Positions 22,520-33,910 of a stretch of 64,000 nt of DNA are shown here, one piece after another; position 1 is the first letter of the stretch, and every line of letters begins with the position of its first letter. The stretch comes from Romanomermis culicivorax (lineage: Eukaryota > Nematoda > Enoplea > Mermithida > Mermithidae), in assembly GCA_963922205.1 (NCBI GenBank), contig CAWUHX010000275.1, positions 310,001 to 374,000 on the forward strand, written 5' to 3'. The position numbers and the translations under genes are program-made. The notes under the pieces were generated by a model that made no database searches, was not told the origin of the DNA, and saw only the letters and a list, made by a program, of their open reading frames with translations.

Positions 22520-22910
22520 CATTTGCCCTTTGGTCGCCCATTAAGCAGTATGAGCATGAAGTCATCATTCCCGTAGCACCTAAAATGGACTGACTCTTCC
22601 CGCTGAAAAAATTCAAAAACTAAACTCACCATCAGCATAGAAAAGACAAATTGATTTATTGCCAATACCCATGCTGACTTGCCTGATGTGCTCGTCCAAT
22701 ACAATTTTACAATTTCCTTCATGATCGAGCAAATTGTTAACTCGTTTTTCAATTTGGGAAAAAAAATCTAAATTTCTAAAAATTTCTAATGAGCAGTAAG
22801 ACAATCTTGAAAAATTTGAGAGTTGAAAAAGAAGATGAAAAAAAAATTTGATTTTGAGTGCAGAAATATTTAAAAATTTGAAGTGTAACAATACAAAAAT
22901 AAAATTCAAA
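22520..22910 (-). pseudogene. Short unrecognised frame, possibly two exons
   Basis: A minus-strand frame (LLDHEGNCKIVLDEH and KSICLFYADG) is followed by GTGAGTTT...TTTTTTCAG, a plausible 30-bp intron, and then REESVHFRCYGNDDFMLILL ending at a stop near 22,521. The intron is very short. The text is protein-like, but the family is unknown to me. It may be R1 polyprotein remains or an unrelated exon pair. Confidence 0.3.
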
Positions 22911-22996
22911 AATACTATGCAGCTGTGTCAACTGCATGAACTGCTGTAAGGTACTGTTCCTCCTTTCAGATGATTATGACACCTTTGGCATTCAGT

Positions 22997-23799
22997 TCAC
23001 CTTTCACCATCAAAGTTCCTTCTGAACATGAATACCTCATTGACCTTGAGGTGATTTATTTCCAAATCACAATTCTCAGTTCTTTCAAAAATCATCTGAT
23101 CTCGTAACTTCTGAGGTTGTTTTACCATATTCAAGTGTTCAACTTCTTCTGTTTGAGTCCAGTTTGACTTGAAGTGAACTTCAAATTTACGCTTTTCTTT
23201 CTCTAGCAATTTCCCATTCACATTCTTCACCTTCACTTTAACACTCTGTGACATTTGATCCTGTACAATGATGCTATTTATCACCTCTGGCTTCTTCTTT
23301 TCACCTTTGTCTTCTTTCTTAGCTATCACATTTTCACCACAATTTGCTTTCAGATCTGTCTCTAAAGACGTGACTGATTGCTTCTGAGGCTCAGATGACA
23401 GCCTTGAAATAGGACTGGTGAAATTAAGCTTTTAACTCACAGGTAGTGATTGCTTCATATGCTGAATATTGAGCTTCTCTCCTCTGATAAATTCATGAAA
23501 ATTTCAGACCATTGATATTTATCTTGATTTGCAGTATTTCCAAGGTATCTGACTTGATTAACTCTCTGAACATTTGCTGCATTACTACCTACAGTGTGTC
23601 CAGACTGTATACCACAACCAAATCTACTGTCTCTATCATATTCATTTTCCCACTTTGTCTTTTGTCTGTTCCTGATAAAATTCAGGCTTCGACAGTCCGA
23701 TGTATCATGGGAGTAATTCCTATGGTAATTACAGTATGGCTTCTTGACCTTTCTACCTTGTTGATTCAGGATTTTTCCCTTCACATTAGTTGCAGTCAA
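22997..23799 (-). pseudogene. R1 nucleocapsid-like region and following frame
   Basis: 23,799-23,455 encodes a zinc-knuckle-like motif, CNYHRNYSHDTSDC, spacing C-x2-H-x4-H-x4-C, then a basic stretch (NRQKTKW). This matches the short Cys/His finger after capsid in many gypsy-type Gag proteins, which binds element RNA. It is in the +1 frame relative to the capsid frame and overlaps its end by 14 bp. A stop at 23,455 is followed by another charged frame, 23,329-22,997 (KVKVKNVNGKLLEKEKRKF), which may be the start of Pol. No protease motif was found. Confidence 0.55.
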
Positions 23800-25396
23800 G
23801 TCTTTTAAATGCTTGGCTGTTAGCTATAGTCCTTTCACACAAACTCTTGAAACTTTGCATCATTTCGGCAAGCAAAATAGATATCTTCAGGATGAGGGAT
23901 TCACTATTAGGTTCATCTAAGTTTATTCCTGATTGAGGAATATGCTTTCGAATCCCCTGTATAGTGGTATTCTCATTTGAAGTATCAGTTGTAGCTTTTT
24001 GTTGATCAGTTTTTCTTCGATTTTGCCTTTTTCGGGCATGAATCGAAATGTTTCTGTCCACATTGGCTACAATTTCTTGCCTCTTCTCCTTTGCCACATT
24101 TGAAACATTCTTTCCTTCATAAATTCTGGAAGCAAGACTTTTCTGCTTCTCAATCTTATAAACTTCCTCTGCAAGATCATGCCAGCTTTCAAACTCATTA
24201 CTTTGATCTTGCAACTCCATCTGTAACTCTTCTGAACTCTTATACATGAATGTCTCAATAATAAAGCCATTTTTAAACTCCTCTGATTCATTAGCATAAA
24301 TGGCTTCTACCAACTCACTAATTCTCATGAGGAATTGAACTGGATGTTCATCAGGTTTCATTTCAATATTAGCTAGTTTTCTCCTCTGCATCCCGATATT
24401 GTATCCTGGTGCATACACTTGAATGATTTTCTTTCTGGCAATACTGTAAGAAGTACAGTGTTTGATTATACTCTTTGGTACACCTTTGGAAAGTCTTCGT
24501 AGTGCTGCAATTTTGATCCTATCTGGGGTATTCAGCAGAAATTCTCCTTCTAGCTCATAGAGAAAACTGATTACTTGTGGCTCTGTCATGTCATCAAGAA
24601 GTAACTTTGGTTCAACAGCTCTAGCTATATCTGAAACAGTAAGCTTAAATCCATCAAATGAGGAATCAGATCCATCAGAGTCTGATATATCTCTTTTGAT
24701 CTTCCTGGATCTATGCTTTCTCTTTCTAGCTTTTTTGTTACTGACTTGATCACTGTCTGTTGCTGTATCACTTGTTTCATGAAAATTGTCTCTCACTGTA
24801 TGACATTCAGCTTTTGGGCTGATTTGCCTTTTAGCTTGAGGTTTTTTCACAATAACAGTGGATGAAGCAGTATTAGACAATGCCATAACTTTTTGCATTG
24901 ACTCATCTACTCTGGACTGCTGCAACTTTTGGTCATCAGCAATTGCCTTTGGAGACGTCATTAGCAAATTTTCTGCCAGACTCCTGCCTTGAAGATCACC
25001 TTGACTCATAACTACTGATCTCAGATATTCACCACTCACCATTGATTCCTGACATTTGACGCCATTGATCTTGGACAATATAGCAAATAGTGAATTGATC
25101 ATCGATTGCATCTTCTCCATATTTTGATCAATTTTCTGGCACCAATTGTAATCAAATCCATGGTAATTTGGCGAATTTCGATGGTGACAATAATCATAAT
25201 TCGATCCCAGTTGATCACAATAATCGACTGGAATCTTTGCCATAAATGGATCGGCAATATTGTAATCGATTCCAAAATTGGGCACATTTTTCTTATTTGG
25301 CATCTCAACTTCCCTTCTCTTCGAGAAACCTTCAGGCATATCAGAGCTCTGGGTGACTCTGTGCTTTTCAATGATGCAAGTGTTAGAAGCCACCAC
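23786..25396 (-). CDS. R1 Gag (capsid region), about 500 codons
   Basis: This is the longest open frame in the window. It starts just inside the LTR at 25,398. The first in-frame Met with plausible context is at MPEGFSKRREVEMPNKK. The N-terminal third is low-complexity and helical. A basic, Ser/Asp-rich segment (KKARKRKHRSRKIKRD) at roughly residues 220-240 resembles a nuclear or nucleic-acid-binding patch. The following ~200 residues (FLYELEGEFLLNTPDR through FESWHDLAEEVYKIEKQ) have the helical pattern of a retrotransposon capsid domain. It ends at a stop overlapping the nucleocapsid-like frame, implying a +1 frameshift or a mutation. The absence of stops suggests this copy is young or under constraint. 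Confidence 0.7.
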   Translation of the reverse strand: MVASNTCIIEKHRVTQSSDMPEGFSKRREVEMPNKKNVPNFGIDYNIADPFMAKIPVDYCDQLGSNYDYCHHRNSPNYHGFDYNWCQKIDQNMEKMQSMINSLFAILSKINGVKCQESMVSGEYLRSVVMSQGDLQGRSLAENLLMTSPKAIADDQKLQQSRVDESMQKVMALSNTASSTVIVKKPQAKRQISPKAECHTVRDNFHETSDTATDSDQVSNKKARKRKHRSRKIKRDISDSDGSDSSFDGFKLTVSDIARAVEPKLLLDDMTEPQVISFLYELEGEFLLNTPDRIKIAALRRLSKGVPKSIIKHCTSYSIARKKIIQVYAPGYNIGMQRRKLANIEMKPDEHPVQFLMRISELVEAIYANESEEFKNGFIIETFMYKSSEELQMELQDQSNEFESWHDLAEEVYKIEKQKSLASRIYEGKNVSNVAKEKRQEIVANVDRNISIHARKRQNRRKTDQQKATTDTSNENTTIQGIRKHIPQSGINLDEPNSESLILKISILLAEMMQSFKSLCERTIANSQAFKRLDCN

Positions 25397-25397
25397 T

Positions 25398-25932
25398 TGT
25401 TATGTTTATATCTCTGCTTAGGTCAAAAGACGTCAGCAATGTAACTCAAGTCCTATTGGCTTGTACCTAATCGACTACTGTAGGTCACCCAAAGGAGCTT
25501 CCTATTAGCAATCAACTAAACACAGTGCAACAGTCCTTAAGCAGAAATAAACACAACCTTCAGTCACTGATGAGTAACTGAAACCCAACAGCTTGCACCT
25601 GAAAAACTACCAGAATACTCCAGAGAACCTTACCCAATAGTTCTCATAAAAGTCGGGGATGTGAGACGCTGCTGCAGGAAAATATATGTGGCTCAATATA
25701 AAAGTCAATAAATAAACACCACTTGGCTGCCCAACTTTATTGGCGTAAAAGTAACAATAACAAAGGAAGACTAATGGGCAGCTCGCACAAAATAAACATA
25801 AAATTATTAGAATGATCATAACGTATCACATTTTGCCTTATAAAGGCAGTCATGCCCACGTAATGACGACTTCTCGCCATTTTCACAATTTGCATGGATG
25901 GGATGCCTGCTACTGTAAGTGCATCCCCAACA
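25398..25932 (-). repeat. R1 LTR, middle copy, 535 bp
   Basis: It is colinear with the two outer LTRs but shorter and visibly more diverged, lacking about 15 bp around the ATCGATTG block. It sits directly upstream of the gag frame and has the same possible primer-binding site, so it is the 5' LTR of that gag. Its own 3' partner is not identified. Confidence 0.85.
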
Positions 25933-26100
25933 GATTGTCATATTAAATTCTATTCAACTTATTTAACATATTGTAAGTAAGGCTCAATTTCAAACAGAAG
26001 AACAGCGAAATTCTTCGCATTTTCTAGACCAGCACAACATTGGAGAAAATTACATTTGACACTAGAAGTATTGGCTTGGGCTTAGGCTTAGGCTTAAGGG

Positions 26101-26312
26101 TCATTTATGCTTGCCTTTTTCGATGGAATGGAATGGTTTGCCAACAGCTTGAAACGTTCAGCCTGAAAATCTATTTTTGGTCGGAAAGGATAATTGCAAT
26201 TTTGTGGAAAATGACCGATGGTAACCGAATGGAACGAAAATTTCCCTTGCATTGGGTAACGTTGCATCGATTGCATTCCGTTCCGTTCCATCCAAAAAGG
26301 CAAGTATAAATG
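26101..26312. mobile_element. MITE-like element with ~36-bp inverted ends
   Basis: The left end, TCATTTATGCTTGCCTTTTT followed by CGATGGAATGGAATGG, pairs with the reverse complement of the right end, which gives TCATTTATACTTGCCTTTTT and GGATGGAACGGAACGG. The interior is only about 140 bp and non-coding. Target duplication was not resolved. It could also be a simple hairpin. Confidence 0.6.
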
Positions 26313-27052
26313 AACTTTTAGGCTTTTAATTTAGACTTGGGCTTGTTCAGGCCTAGGCTTAGCTCATTCAGAGTGACCTGAGATATCTATAGTCATTACG
26401 GTAATCAGACATGCTGTTGAAATGAGACTTGGGTTGAGAGAGAGAAATATATAAATGGATTAGAATCAAAAGTAGACCTAATCAGTCACTCCCTAATTCA
26501 CCTAATCAGGCCGAAACCTTAGGTAGAATAAGTCTGCAACAGTTCAGTCAGCCTCACGTTCAACAAAAGATCATCTGCTTTCGTTCCGAGGAACTGCAGA
26601 AGATTGATAACACTCTGAACTCAAGTAACTTCAAATCCGGGACAAACCTAGAAGTCATGCTGAGAATTGAGTTGCAAATGTAGACTTGCATGCTGGGTGG
26701 TTCTCCTGAGATCCGAGGTCTAACCTGTGCTCCCTCCCATACATTACTGAACCCCGTGGTCTGGGGGGGGGGGATGGGCGACTTTTTTGGGGCGGGGGTC
26801 AGTAATTCCCCAATTTTTGGGGGAAGAGGCCTCTCAAGGAAAAAAATGCGATTTTTTCAGGAAAAAAGTACGAAAAATAGTTCACAAAATAGTAATTCTT
26901 CCCTAAAAAGACCGAAAAAATGTATCCATGGCGCGAAGCGCCAAGAAAATTCGCGTTTTTACCATTTTCCGTTCAAAAATTGACATTTTTAATAAAAAAA
27001 TTTGACATTTTTCAGTATTTTTCTGACGAAAAGTATGGGGTTCCCTACAGCT

Positions 27053-27121
27053 ACCATATGGCTAGCCATTGGATTGGAAAATCCTGGGGGGGGGTGGTCG
27101 CCCAATGGCTAGCCATATGGT
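27053..27121. repeat. Perfect 20-bp inverted repeat around a G-rich loop
   Basis: ACCATATGGCTAGCCATTGG at 27,053-27,072 is the exact reverse complement of 27,102-27,121. Each arm itself contains the palindromes CATATG and GGCTAGCC. The loop contains a run of nine G. The preceding ~130 bp resemble 62,700-62,825, which also ends at a GGCTAGCC, so both belong to one repeat family. Confidence 0.75.
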
Positions 27122-27477
27122 GGACGATTTCTGGGGGGGTTCCCATAGCGCTTCCCCCCAATTACATGTATGCTCCCTCCACTGCGAGATCAATAATAAA
27201 TGTCCAATTGGGGGACGTTGTAATTGGGCGATAACTCCACAAATAATATAATATAAATCAATATAAATAAAGGCTGATCTGGCCGCCGGTTTTACTTTAT
27301 AAAAATAAACACAATAAGAATGACCAAAAACATAAACAACCGGCCCTTTTATGCATGGTGTCTATGCAAATCAGCGTGAACACGAATTATGTCGGCTTTG
27401 GCTATTTCTTGGCAACCTGGAGATAGACTATGTCCATCCCCGACAATGCAAGGCAAGAATTTTCCAAGGAGGAAGGT

Positions 27478-28010
27478 ACTCGGACTTTTTTCTAGGGGAT
27501 GGAGGTGGATGAGCAAAAAACAAAAAGAGAGCTCCACAAGCATGTTTTTCATACAAAATATGCATAAAAATAATCGAAAAACTGTCTTCGAAAAAGTTAA
27601 GAGGTAATTAGGCAATCATAATAGTCTCTTAGATGTTCTAACTGTTCCTACAGTTTGCAGTTCAAAAACACTTGAAGAGAATTTCGGCTTGGGAAAAAAT
27701 TCATTCTAGTCATATCAAATGTGAATTTTTATTTCATATGTAGAGATAAAGAATGATGAAGTACTTTGGTCATTCAAAGTACAAAAACTCGATTTCAACC
27801 ACATTCACAGTGTACATTTACTCAACCAATCTGGATCATTTATCGTACTACAACATGGCAATAAGTTTCTCGGGGGCACCTCAGGCTTTTCATCGAATAG
27901 GGGTGGGGGTGAGTGAGCAAAAAAAACAAAAAAAGCTCCACAGGCGTAATTACCATGCATAATATGCATAAAAATAATCAAAAACTGTCTTCAAAAAAGT
28001 TCAGGAGGAT
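27478..28010. repeat. Direct repeat pair of ~125 bp
   Basis: Copies at about 27,478-27,605 and 27,882-28,010 share GGGGATGGAGGTGGATGAGC-like text, AGCTCCACA, a TGCATAAAAATAATC block and AACTGTCTTC...AAAAAGTT. They are separated by about 275 bp, are non-coding, and are of unknown family. Confidence 0.65.
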
Positions 28011-29902
28011 TGTTGGACGATTTTTTTCGGTTGGGGAGTGTCCAGGGTCTCATGTAGGAGGGTTCACCCCTACCCCGATGTATGACGGTAATGAAAAATC
28101 GCACTAAAATTTGTATTGGTAAAAACACATTGCTTGTATACCAGGACATAGTAGACGCTAAAGTGAAACGGGCGCCAAGTTGCGACGCAATCGATTTTTA
28201 CGTAGTAAAAAACATCAGGGGAAAACATAATGGTCATCCGTTTTGACTTGGTAGAGCTGGGCCGACTTCTGAATGCTACTCTAGAAATTTTGGCCATTTG
28301 TAACCAGGTTATTGATATAAATTTACATTTGTTGACTAGAAACTTTTTTCAGTAAACTTTTTTTACAGTACGACAATGTCCCTTTGTTACCTTACTTACT
28401 TTAGTCCATGCTGCCAATACATTTGACGTCTACAGCAATAAAGCGAAGCCTTTGCAGTTCGTTGCCAATCAGTTGCTTTAATCTTTTGCAGCAATTTATT
28501 GTTTTATGCTCTGGGGCCGGTTTTTCGAAGCTCCCAAACTTAATCCGTCAGCAAAATTGACAATTCGTTGACGAAATTTCCGAACTTCGTTGACAATTTT
28601 TTTTTGGGGTTTCCCGAAGAAAAATTCGTTCCAATTTTTTCCACGAAATGTGGCTTTGAGTTTCTCAAAGCTCCCTAAATATTTTCCTGCCCAAATTTCT
28701 AGTTCGTTGACGAAAAAAAACTAAATAGGTTCGAACCTCTCTAACTGTTCATAACAGCCGTTTTTAATGTACAAAGGACAGGACGAAAATCAATAGTCCT
28801 CTTTAATTATTCAAATGTATTGATTGATCAATTTTGTGATTTTTTTTGTGTTCTATGTTCTAATGTTTTAAAGGATTGTGTCCCAACTTGGCGTCCATCT
28901 CACTTGGGTGCGCGTCCCACTTTGGCGCGCATCTCACTTTAGTGCCCGTCATGCAAATTTTAGGAGCAGTTTTAAAGTTTACATTTTGCGTTACGCTATA
29001 AAATATCTGCTATACTTTCCAGTACGAAAATTATGTACTTTGCTAGAATCTTTTAGTAAACTACTGTATCTTGTGCTAATTATCTATATACTAATTTAAA
29101 TTATAAAATCAACAATACGTCGTGTGACAACATTATGAAAATCCTACATCAGAAAAATGATGTGGACACTAAAAAATCCTTTTGTTAATCCTTTTCCCTT
29201 ATTTTTTTTATTTTCTGTACATTTCCTTTGTTTCCTTCTTATTCTTTCCTTTGTTATAGTTTCTTCCTTTCTATTCTCAACATTTTGAATCACACAATTC
29301 TATGTCCCACTGCTTTTCCGTATTATTTCGTATTGTGTTATTTCTGTTTGTTTCTCCACTTTTTTCCATACATTTTTTTCCGTTGCCCTTATTATTTTAT
29401 ATTCGTTTGTGTTTTTCTTTTTTTGCATTTCAGTTTCTGTTTGTACTTTTTTCTTTCTATATAGTTTTCTTTCTGTGCCTTTCTTCCTCTTTCCTTTTTT
29501 CAAAAACTATCACGTTTTAAGCCTGGTCGTTCACGTTACTGTAATGTTTCTCTTATAGTCTACTAATTTATGAGTCATCTTCAATTTGTTACAGAGCTTT
29601 ATGTTACATTATGATCTATAGCAGAGACACATGATATTTCAGGGCCACTGCAAAGCGACTACTACTAATAGGCTTTTTTGGTGTTTTCCTTATTCCCATT
29701 TTCTTCCTCGAAAGACCTCATTTGAGGAAAAAATGATGGCGAACAGACGAAGAAACGAAAAACGAAAAAAATCCAAAATACAGTAATTACTTTGACTAAC
29801 CAGCCAAATCGAATGCCTGTATGTTACACAAGTGTTAATTCATCGATGAACCAAAGTTCGTTGACGAAATCCTTGACGATGCAAGTGTTAGAAGCCACCA
29901 CT

Positions 29903-30458
29903 TGTTATGTTTATATCTCTGCTGAAGTCCGAGGATGTCAGCAATATAACTCAAGTCCTATAGGCTTGTACCTAATCGACTACTGTAGGTCACACAAAGG
30001 AGCTTCCTATTAGTAATCAACTAAACACAGTGCAACAGTTCTCAAGCAGAAATAAACACAACCTTCAGTTGCTATACAGCAACTGGAATCCAACAGCTTG
30101 CACCTGAAAAACTAGCAGAATACTCCAGAGAACCTTACCCAATAGTTCTTGTAAAAGTCGGGGATGTGAGACGCTGCTGCAGAAAAATATATAGGGCCCA
30201 ATATAATTATCGATTGCCACTATACAATCGATAAATAAACACCAATCGGCCGTCCCACTTTATTGGCGTAAAAGGACAATAACAAAGGCTGGCGGACGGG
30301 CGGCTCGCACAAAATAAACATAAAATTATAAGAATGATCATCACGTATCACATATTGCCTTATAAAGGCAGTCATGCCCACGTAATGACGCCTTCTCGCC
30401 ATTTTCACAATTTGCATGGATGGGATGCCTGCTACCGTAAGTGCATCCCCAACAGGAT
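29903..30458 (-). repeat. R1 LTR (5' LTR in element orientation), 552 bp, with target duplication
   Basis: The LTR is 29,903-30,454 and is followed by GGAT (30,455-30,458), matching the GGAT before the low-coordinate LTR. The 24 bp at 29,879-29,902 are the same internal sequence found next to the middle LTR, confirming that the interior lies on that side. Confidence 0.85.
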
Positions 30459-30830
30459 GGCTTGAATGTCAGGATGTGCCAAGAAATCAGTGCCGATGAT
30501 ACATTAATCGCTACTATCATCATTGAGGATAACCCACTTGATCATACGTTCTCCTGAGGTGGAGTCCATGGTAACAACAACTCGATGGCTCCATCAGCGA
30601 CTTCGATCTTTCTGCATATAGGTAGCTGAAGCGATTGTTTGTCAAAAGTGCGTCTGATGTGGACAGAGGACAACACAGAACATTGGGCACTGGTGTCCAT
30701 GAGACGGTGTGCGTTGATGCTGCCAATTTTGATGGGTATTTGGAAAGCTCATGTAGAGGCATATTTTTGAACAAACATCTTTGTGGACAGTGTTAGATTG
30801 TTGATTTGGCAAACTGATGATCAGATGTGG
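30459..30830 (-). pseudogene. G1 aspartic protease (decayed)
   Basis: A minus-strand frame reads LMDTSAQCSVLSSVHIRRTF, the equivalent of the intact DTGAQC loop in G2. The catalytic D-T is kept but the Gly is now Ser, and a stop and frame changes follow. The frame runs directly to the R1 insertion at 30,458. Confidence 0.65.
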
Positions 30831-32583
30831 CATGGATCATGCAAGGCATTGGTTGTCCTGTTCCAGGGGACGATCCCTGGGCTGCGTATAGGGGGGGGGG
30901 GGGGGGTGGCGGCAAATTCTTTAGAAGGTATGACCATATTGGCAGTAGACATTGGTTGGGTGACAATGCACGCATCTGGACTACCTGCACAGGAGCTGCA
31001 GAGGTGGACAGCAAAGCCGGTAGAGCAAGTGGAACCTCAGAGGATTGTGAGCTGGCTTGGAACAAATCCATAGGCATGGTAATATAAGGGGGGTGCGGCA
31101 TTATAATGAATGTGTTGTTCCCATGGTGGCATATAATCATTATTCGGGTGAATGGCATAGGTATTCTGAACAAAATCAGTAGGGAGAGAGAGAGAATTAC
31201 CTTCATGGTAGTATCCACATGAGCTGTCCGAAAACTTAGTGCCTCTTTGGGGAGGTGCTCCATGTCACGGTCTCCATTCGTGTTGTCTGCTGACATTATT
31301 AGGATTGGATCAGAAATCTAGCATTAGAGGTTGCCCGGCATATGGCTGGCACCCTTGGTCATGACCTTGATTTCTCTGAGCATTTTGACGTTTGAGCCAG
31401 ATGCAATCTTTGGTGTTGTGCATATGAGATTTGTGGGCATTGCACCAGAGGCGTGTTGGCTGATACTGAGCAGGGCCCAGGCAGTCACAGCTTGCCGAAT
31501 GGTCAAAGTGGTCACCATATGTATCACATAGTGGGGAATGTTGTCATGGGTGCTGGTTGCGACTGCTGTGTTGATATTCTTCCAGGTGATACTGGGATTG
31601 GCGTTCCTGGCCGTTGCAGTCCCAACGCTGGTTTAGTTGCTCTAGCAGAATTTTGGTTCGTGGTTGCAGTTGTTGAAAAGAGATGGTTTTAGCCAGCACT
31701 GGCTGCAGATCCTGAGGCCAACAGTCTGTAGAAGGTTTGCAGTCGTGGTGGTGCTCCTGGGAATGGTCCATACTGCGATGGTGGTCAAAATGGCGGAAAG
31801 AAGGTTGAGGCCATCGTGGTGGCATGGCGTCGGGCGCGGCTTGGTTCAGGAGAATGTACTCCACGGTACTGATTTTGGCTTTTGTGGCCTTAAGAATGCT
31901 GGGGGCTTTGGCAACAGCATTGGCCAATTGTTGTACATTTGTAAAAGTTTTGGCTTGTTCGCCAATAGTTAGTTATAGAAAACAGGCATTTTGGTCAAAA
32001 AGTTATCAATTACTTGTTTCTGCTGAAAAGTTTGGTCCTCATCTTGATATAACAACTGTACTTATGTCATTAATTTACTCAAGAACATGGCCGGTTCTTC
32101 TCTGGCTTCGGGAGTGATGGATGCGAGCTCCCACTTGAGGGTCATTTGATTGCAATGGAGTGCCAATTGGAACATAAGGAAATTTTTTGTGTCTTCATAC
32201 TGCATCATATCTTGTATCATATCGCTCGGCATATTGGGGGTTAGGTGGGGGGAGAGCGCTCATTTTCACGTGATTCGATACATTGTATCCAAATTCATTT
32301 TCAAGGTGAATGAAGAAAGGTCACCATTGATTACAAGCATATGCATATTATCGACAATTGTTTTTATTTGGCTATCTTCTTCTCAATGAGACGTGCACGG
32401 CGAGTCCAGCCAAGGCTGCGGGTGATTGTAATAATTGTTTAGGTGTGGCATGGGAGATATCATCTTGGCCGAGGGGATACAGGAAAATTTGTTATTATAC
32501 AGGGTGTCCATGGATGGAGTCTTGGGTTTGATTTGTGCTGGAGGGTGACCATAGGAAGAGCCATCTCAGTTTCATGGAAAGTG
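30831..32583 (-). pseudogene. G1 gag C-terminal part with zinc-knuckle-like motif
   Basis: The region has many stops in all frames. Near 31,440-31,340 one frame gives CNAHKSHMHNTKDCIWLKRQ, a C-x2-H-x3-H-x4-C finger followed by basic residues, like the nucleocapsid of related elements. The 31,296-30,793 frame is a Pro/Ser/Thr-rich tail that includes a polyproline run encoded by the 16-base G tract at 30,891-30,906. Upstream, 32,580-31,550 keeps scraps of gag helices only. Confidence 0.5.
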
Positions 32584-33294
32584 TCATTCATTGGGGAAAT
32601 AGATATCATGGGGCTCCTCTCTCTGAAACCGTGAGGTTGCCTGCAGTGGTCTAGGTGTCGGCAGGTTATTGGGCGCTATGACCGCAGCAGTAGCTGTGGA
32701 AATGAGTTGTTGCATTTGTTTGGCGAGAGTGGCAAAACGCACTTTCATTGTTTGAACTTGTTCCTGAATTTCGCATTTAACATGCAATTGTTGGGTTTGA
32801 AATTGGTAAGAGACAGCACCAATGATTCGATTGATAGTTTGTATGGTGGGAACCTTGTTGGTAATCCTCACAGCGGCCGTATTAAGTTGCTCGAGGGCGT
32901 TGCGCACTTCTAACTGAAAATTCTGAACTCCGTTTGCATTGGCCATGGCCAAACTGCAGCGGTGGTCACAGGCAGGTGCTAGGGTGGTGGCTGGGACCAG
33001 TGGTGGATCCAGATTGACATAGGATTCTGTGGAGTCAGTGTGCTCAATGTTTGGATCGATTTCTGGTTGTGCAGCATTTGTTGGTGGCACTACTTGAGAT
33101 GTGGCTGGCGCACTAGCATCCTTAGCTGCAGCAGTATCTGAAACTTGGGCTAGGACTGGCCGTGCGACATGATTCTTCAGTGGCGCAAGTGTAGAGCTGG
33201 GCAGCACTTGCATTGTGGTATTTCCGTCTAACGAGGCCCTACTGAAAAGAGAAAAGGGCAGATTGAGGGGCAGGAGGCTCACGAAGGGCAGCAC
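32584..33294 (-). pseudogene. G1 gag N-terminal part
   Basis: An open frame of ~230 codons. The first half is Ala/Pro/Thr-rich and probably disordered (ATSQVVPPTNAAQPEIDPN). The second half is helical with heptad spacing (FQLEVRNALEQLNTAAVRI, then VKCEIQEQVQTMKVRFATL), compatible with a coiled coil in Gag. It ends at HDIYFPNE and a stop, after which the frame breaks. The annotated start is not ATG, so the true N-terminus is uncertain. Confidence 0.5.
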
Positions 33295-33910
33295 AGCAGT
33301 TGTGCAGGATTCAAAACGGTTGGCAGGATTTGCTGGTCAAAATTAAAAATACGGCGCCCGGCATTTGAGGTAGCATTAGCCAAACTTGATTGCAAAGTCT
33401 GGCGGATTTGATCAGGTGGTGTGTGTTTTACAGTTGGCGTTTTGTTATGCAAATTGTAGAAGCCTTGTCAATAGCCTGGGGCGCAAGAGCGGCATGGTCG
33501 ATTTTCCAGAATTAAGGTCCCAAGTTGGATGCAGCGCAGTGGCATGGAAAGGAAGCATGCAAACCAAGCAGCTCACCAATGTTGTATTTATAATAATAGG
33601 TTTGGGCTTTGGATGAAGGCAGGCAGGAGTTGGGTCCAGGGATCATCCTTAATGCACGTGTTTCCAACACCCATGCTTCTTGGTTAACTAATTAATTGAA
33701 TTACTTAAACCCCACAAAAACTTGACTCAAGTTAGGAAACCATCAGTTTCCTAATTTGACTTCCCAAAGAGCTAAGTCGAAAGAGGAGAACTTTCTCCTG
33801 ATATTTTACCTAACACAAAAACAACACACTTACAAAACCAGTGCATGGGCGAGAAATAGGAAGGGTCCTGCATGCTGGAAGGACAGTAAGGAAAATGCAC
33901 GGGAACGGGC

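Larger units (their letters stand above)
25933..29878. other. R1 interior filled with small repeats, no gene
   Basis: No domain-bearing frame was seen. The region holds a ~210-bp inverted-repeat element (26,101-26,312), an 11-base G run at 26,763-26,773, an inverted pair at 27,053-27,121, a direct repeat pair at 27,478 and 27,882, repeated TTCGTTGACGAAA motifs between 28,560 and 28,710 and again at 29,854, a short GCGCGTCCCACTTTGG-type repeat near 28,880-28,945, and a long pyrimidine-rich stretch at 29,190-29,520. Confidence 0.5.
20504..30454 (-). mobile_element. R1: LTR retrotransposon inserted in G1 between protease and RT
   Basis: Two 552-bp LTRs in the same orientation lie at 20,504-21,055 and 29,903-30,454 and are flanked by GGAT on both sides. 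The G1 coding sequence resumes across them. Just inside the right LTR, minus-strand AGTGGTGGCTTCTAACAC is a possible primer-binding site, starting with TGG two bases after the LTR. The same string follows the middle LTR at 25,398. R1-type gag lies at 25.4-23.0 kb. No reverse transcriptase or integrase was found inside, so R1 is a deleted or non-autonomous copy, or a composite of two R1 copies plus unrelated inserts. Confidence 0.75.

Noticed and set aside
29190..29520. Plus-strand frames rich in Phe, Leu, Ser suggesting a membrane protein
   Set aside because: The DNA is a pyrimidine-rich low-complexity stretch. Hydrophobic text follows from TTT/TTC/CTT runs, as also at 58,440-58,650.
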